Shown here: positions 62,397-64,000 of the stretch, in pieces
Layout: each line of letters opens with the position of its first letter
How positions within the stretch are numbered: the first letter of the stretch is position 1
Assembly: GCF_000336775.1 (NCBI RefSeq)
Contig: NZ_AOLJ01000013.1
Span: 20,118 to 84,117 of the forward strand
Direction: 5' to 3'
Length of the DNA stretch: 64,000 nt
Source of the DNA: Haloferax gibbonsii ATCC 33959
Lineage (GTDB): Archaea; Halobacteriota; Halobacteria; Halobacteriales; Haloferacaceae
Notes under the pieces: generated by a model
The model's input: the letters and a program-made list of their open reading frames with translations, nothing else
Database searches by the model: none
What the model was told of the DNA's origin: nothing
Position numbers and translations under genes: made by a program

Positions 62397-63536
62397 TTAG
62401 ACGCCGAACGTCGCGCGGAGCATGTCGCGGCTCCCCGGTCCGAGGCCGACCGCGAGGACGGCGATGAGGAGCAAAATCGCGTAGCGCGGGCTGTCCTCGA
62501 ATATCTGCTCGTCGAACACCCAGACGACGGCGGTCGCGGCCACGAGCTTGACGAGCAGGAACGGCCACGCGTCGCCCGTGACGGCCAGCACCGACTCGGG
62601 GAGCGTGGAGGCCGTGAAGTCGACGACCGCTTGATTCACCGGGTGCTTCGGGACGAGGTTGTTGCCCGCGCCGAGCGCGACCATCCAGTCGAGGCCGATG
62701 ACGTTCGCCACGCCGTCGATGGCGTGGCCCCAGATGACGACGAGGCCGATGTATCCCGTTCCCTCGTTGACCTCGGGGGCGAAGCGCTCGACGAGCCACC
62801 ACGTCGCCGCGGTGACGAGCGTCGCGCCGACGAGGATGACGACGAGCACCTGCGGGTAGAACGTCGCGCCCTGCGCGCCGGTGAGGCCGGCCCACAGGAG
62901 GTAACCGACCGCCACCGCGAGCACCGCGAGGCCGGCCCCGAACAGCGGTTTCACGTAGTCGTCGACGAGCCCCCGCCGTTCGGCGAAGACGCTCGCGACG
63001 ACGGCGACGAGCGTGATTGCGAAGACGGTCACGTAGATAACCGGGCTGATGACGAGCGTGTTCAGCGGGTAGCTGATGAGCGCGTCGGCGACGCCGGGCG
63101 AGTCGTTAGCGTCCTCGACCACGCGGAACGCGCCGCCGAACAGCATGAACGGGAAGAGCGCGTAGAAGAACCGGGGGCTCTCGCCGATGTCGAGGCGGCG
63201 GAGGAGGAACACGACGCCCGAGAGCGCGATGACGAGCGTGACCATGTAGCCGACCTCGGAGACGAGGGTGTAGCCGGGGTACGCGACGGGTTCGGCCGCG
63301 GCGGCGCAGGCCGACGCCGTGTCGAGGTACTGCGTGGCGCCGTTCGCCCGAATCGCACAGACGGCCGAGTTCGCGTCGGCTTGGACGGGGCCCCAGAAGT
63401 AGTGCCAGATGAAGCCGTCGTAGACGACGCGAGGGAACGCGAGCGACCCGCCGACGAGGGCGACGAGGATGGCCGCGACGCCGAGCCCCCAGAGGCGCTC
63501 GGGGTCGAGACCCATTCGCTCTGCTACCGTTGCCAT
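62397..63536 (-). CDS. DUF63 membrane protein
   Basis: A 379-aa protein with about eight to nine hydrophobic segments, starting [19 protein letters not shown]. It has [24 protein letters not shown], quoted in part, a family mark, [19 protein letters not shown] and [23 protein letters not shown]63 is widespread in archaea with no known function. The start at 63536 is the first ATG that keeps the family N-terminus; a longer frame upstream is not halophile-like. Confidence 0.9.
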   Translation of the reverse strand: MATVAERMGLDPERLWGLGVAAILVALVGGSLAFPRVVYDGFIWHYFWGPVQADANSAVCAIRANGATQYLDTASACAAAAEPVAYPGYTLVSEVGYMVTLVIALSGVVFLLRRLDIGESPRFFYALFPFMLFGGAFRVVEDANDSPGVADALISYPLNTLVISPVIYVTVFAITLVAVVASVFAERRGLVDDYVKPLFGAGLAVLAVAVGYLLWAGLTGAQGATFYPQVLVVILVGATLVTAATWWLVERFAPEVNEGTGYIGLVVIWGHAIDGVANVIGLDWMVALGAGNNLVPKHPVNQAVVDFTASTLPESVLAVTGDAWPFLLVKLVAATAVVWVFDEQIFEDSPRYAILLLIAVLAVGLGPGSRDMLRATFGV

Positions 63537-63667
63537 AGGCGATACCCCGACGGCGGGCCTGTTGAGGGTTCCGGTCTCTCGCATCCGTCGCGCACGCCTC
63601 GGCGCGGCGAGTCGGCGTCGTGGCGAGTCGGCGTCGCAGCGAGGTGGCGCTCCGCGGCGGGCGAGGT

Positions 63668-64000
63668 TCAGTCCTCGTCGTCGGGGTCGCGAATCGGCAG
63701 CACCGGGTCGTCGTACTCGGTCCCGAGGATGACCATCGTCTGGGACCGCGAGAACCCGTCGAGCTCGGCGATGTGGTCGAACATGAGCTCGCGCAGGGCG
63801 TCTGTGTCCTCGGCGTACACTCGGAGCATCACGTCCCACTCGCCGGTGGTGAGGTCGATTTCCTGGACGCCCTCGATGTCGCGAAGCTGTTGGAGCGCCT
63901 CCTTCTCGCGACCCTGCTTGACCCGGAAGCCGACCAGCGCGGAGGTGCCCAGGCCGACCTGCCGCGGGTCGACGTGGGCGTGGTAGCCCTCGATGACGCC
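63668..64000 (-). CDS. Lrp/AsnC family regulator, C-terminal part only
   Basis: The C-terminal 110 residues of an Lrp/AsnC regulator, cut by the right edge. It shows [20 protein letters not shown], then [40 protein letters not shown] and [20 protein letters not shown], the RAM ligand-binding/dimer domain. The N-terminal helix-turn-helix lies outside the window. Such proteins sense amino acids; the target genes are unknown. Confidence 0.93.
   Translation of the reverse strand, partial: GVIEGYHAHVDPRQVGLGTSALVGFRVKQGREKEALQQLRDIEGVQEIDLTTGEWDVMLRVYAEDTDALRELMFDHIAELDGFSRSQTMVILGTEYDDPVLPIRDPDDED

Overview
The window is GC-rich, strongly acidic-coding DNA of a halophilic archaeon of class Halobacteria. 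Both the gene content and the gene order resemble Haloferax: archaeal GatE, Pelota, RqcH, FEN-1, a HalX response regulator, bat-type HTH regulators and Tat-dependent lipoproteins. Most genes have a TATA-like element about 25 to 28 bp before the start codon and no Shine-Dalgarno sequence, which fits leaderless transcription. A clear exception is the partial sod gene at the left edge. I found no rRNA, tRNA, CRISPR array or intact insertion sequence. The window reads as chromosomal core with lineage-specific pieces.

Layout. 1-2434: superoxide dismutase (partial), DJ-1/PfpI protein and photolyase, all on the minus strand. 2435-5667: a zinc-ribbon membrane protein, then the pterin/folate genes mptE and a DHPS-family gene. 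5845-9581: HalX response regulator, Cache-HAMP histidine kinase and a PstS-like lipoprotein. 9626-15020: TrmJ-type RNA methyltransferase, MaoC protein, M48 protease, membrane protein and GatE. 15068-21773: small zinc-finger protein, fumarase, and a complete CUT1 sugar ABC transporter with two candidate TrmB-like sites in its promoter. 21883-29183: BolA, lipoprotein, MutY-like glycosylase, hydrolase, bat-type regulator, DsrE, FMN reductase, thymidine kinase and a Yip1-type membrane protein. 29310-34622: an S1/OB/DHH-like protein that has lost key DHH residues, Elp3 and MscS. 34632-41943: acetyltransferase, membrane proteins and a translation-rescue neighbourhood (rqcH, two DUF4013 membrane proteins, pelA). 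42006-53523: Tat protein, OCD/alanine-dehydrogenase-like enzyme, MFS transporter, methyltransferase, FEN-1, class III aminotransferase, AI-2E-family protein and PadR. 53524-54219: a gene-poor interval with several perfect hairpins. 54220-64000: a 48-aa ORF, zinc-ribbon protein, Nudix, FolD, VIT1-DUF211, GlyA, a TbsP-like regulator, an orphan YcaO protein, a DUF63 membrane protein and a partial Lrp/AsnC regulator.

How the genes fit together. Tetrahydrofolate one-carbon metabolism appears twice: pterin assembly at 3656-5667, and glyA plus folD at 56043-59247. Sugar uptake (17122-21773) and a probable glycolysis regulator (59614-60441) lie in the same window. Pelota and RqcH act in sequence on stalled ribosomes and lie about 1.8 kb apart.

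The most unusual signal is inside the histidine kinase gene. Three in-frame 45-bp units sit at the N-box of the ATPase domain, and each encodes two short hairpins. The middle unit differs from its neighbours at both arms of four base pairs, so pairing is kept. This looks like a palindromic element living inside coding DNA. Other items of note are the degenerate DHH protein, the TrmB-like sites, the hairpin-rich gap at 53.5-54.2 kb, and a short leader ORF overlapping elp3.
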